From: JALHUB01 sp050010555
GTDB taxonomy: Bacteria > Chloroflexota > Dehalococcoidia > DSTF01 > JALHUB01
Length of the DNA: 15,230 nucleotides
Direction of reading: 5' to 3'
Assembly: GCA_050010555.1 (NCBI GenBank)
Contig: JBEKKV010000050.1
Location: forward strand, 1 to 15,230
The position numbers and the translations under genes are program-made. The notes under the pieces were generated by a model. The model ran no database searches. It was given only the letters and a program-made list of their open reading frames with translations, and was not told the DNA's origin. Position 1 is the first letter of the stretch. Every line of letters begins with the position of its first letter. Positions 15,073 to 15,230 of this stretch are shown here, in pieces.

Positions 15073-15230
15073 CCGGAGCCGTCAGAAGTCTCGGTGATCG
15101 GCGTCGTTAGGGCGAGTTCCGGGAAGGCTGCGCGCACCCGTCTGACGATCCCCTCCGCATCGAGGTCGAACATCGCGCGGAAGAGCTCCTGTGGCCCATG
15201 CTCGATGAAGCGGTCCGGCAGGCCGATGCG
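15069..15230 (-). CDS. dxs: 1-deoxy-D-xylulose-5-phosphate synthase, second copy, C-terminal fragment cut by window end
   Basis: On the minus strand, 53 codons run in frame from the right edge to TAA (shown as TTA at 15069-15071). The first 41 residues, RIGLPDRF to FPELAL, are identical to the DXS encoded at 1740-1862. The last 12 (TTPITETSDGSG) replace the R-H ending of the other copy. DXS C-termini are variable, so the tail need not harm function. The gene converges on the lipoprotein gene and their stop codons share bases 15070-15071. Whether a full second dxs lies beyond the edge cannot be seen. The alternative is an assembly join made through a shared repeat. Confidence 0.8.
   Translation of the reverse strand, partial: RIGLPDRFIEHGPQELFRAMFDLDAEGIVRRVRAAFPELALTTPITETSDGSG
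15109..15230 (-). repeat. Inverted repeat, right copy (dxs 3' end)
   Basis: The exact reverse complement of 1740-1861 with no mismatch over 122 bases. The internal breakpoint is sharp at 15108/15109. The outer end is not reached within the window. The two copies face each other and flank about 13.2 kb containing the hopanoid and glycan genes. Confidence 0.97.

Noticed and set aside
1..15230. tRNA, rRNA, CRISPR arrays, transposases, phage genes
   Set aside because: Read for them on both strands; no array-like repeats, no tRNA-like cloverleaf context, and no mobile-element proteins. The only sizeable repeat noticed is the dxs inverted pair.

Overview
The window is GC-rich bacterial DNA (roughly 65% GC by eye over most of its length) and nearly gap-free. 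Every complete gene lies on the + strand. The only minus-strand gene is a fragment entering at the right edge. The core is a hopanoid and isoprenoid biosynthesis operon. The lineage cannot be fixed from sequence alone. The mix of MEP-pathway dxs, FMN-type isopentenyl diphosphate isomerase, hpnH, hpnG, shc and a DUF116 protein, with GC-rich codon use but regular ATA isoleucine codons, would suit a Chloroflexota or similar GC-rich environmental bacterium. This is inference, not a demonstrated assignment.

Region 1 (1-8165) holds seven tightly packed genes that look co-transcribed: dxs, a short-chain polyprenyl diphosphate synthase, fni (type 2 IPP isomerase), hpnH (radical SAM adenosylhopane synthase), hpnG (adenosylhopane nucleosidase), shc (squalene-hopene cyclase) and a cysteine-rich DUF116 protein. 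Together they cover entry into the MEP pathway, IPP/DMAPP balancing, prenyl chain building, cyclisation of squalene to hopene, addition of adenosine, and adenine removal to give ribosylhopane, the precursor of bacteriohopanepolyols. The genes joining FPP into squalene (hpnCDE or sqs) and the rest of the MEP pathway are not in the window. The dxs start codon is cut by the left edge; only its first base appears to be missing.

Region 2 (8166-8386) is a short non-coding gap. It has a C-rich, G-poor stretch that could be a Rho-type termination zone, followed by a plausible sigma70-like promoter and a leader. Region 3 (8387-14238) holds four genes for surface glycan or glycolipid assembly: a large GT-C membrane glycosyltransferase with an extracytoplasmic domain, a DPMS-like family 2 glycosyltransferase with four membrane helices, a rhamnosyltransferase-like family 2 glycosyltransferase, and a YbhN/AglD-type membrane protein. 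The inferred scheme is that a lipid-phosphate sugar is made inside, moved across, and used outside by the GT-C enzyme. The GT-C gene has visibly lower GC than the hopanoid operon.

Region 4 (14239-15230) holds a predicted lipoprotein with an acetoacetate-decarboxylase-like domain. Its stop codon overlaps the stop codon of a second, convergent dxs on the minus strand. The last 122 bases of the window are an exact inverted copy of bases 1740-1861 in the first dxs, so the two dxs 3' ends face each other across about 13.2 kb. This is the most unusual structural feature here. It is either a recent inverted dxs duplication or an assembly join.
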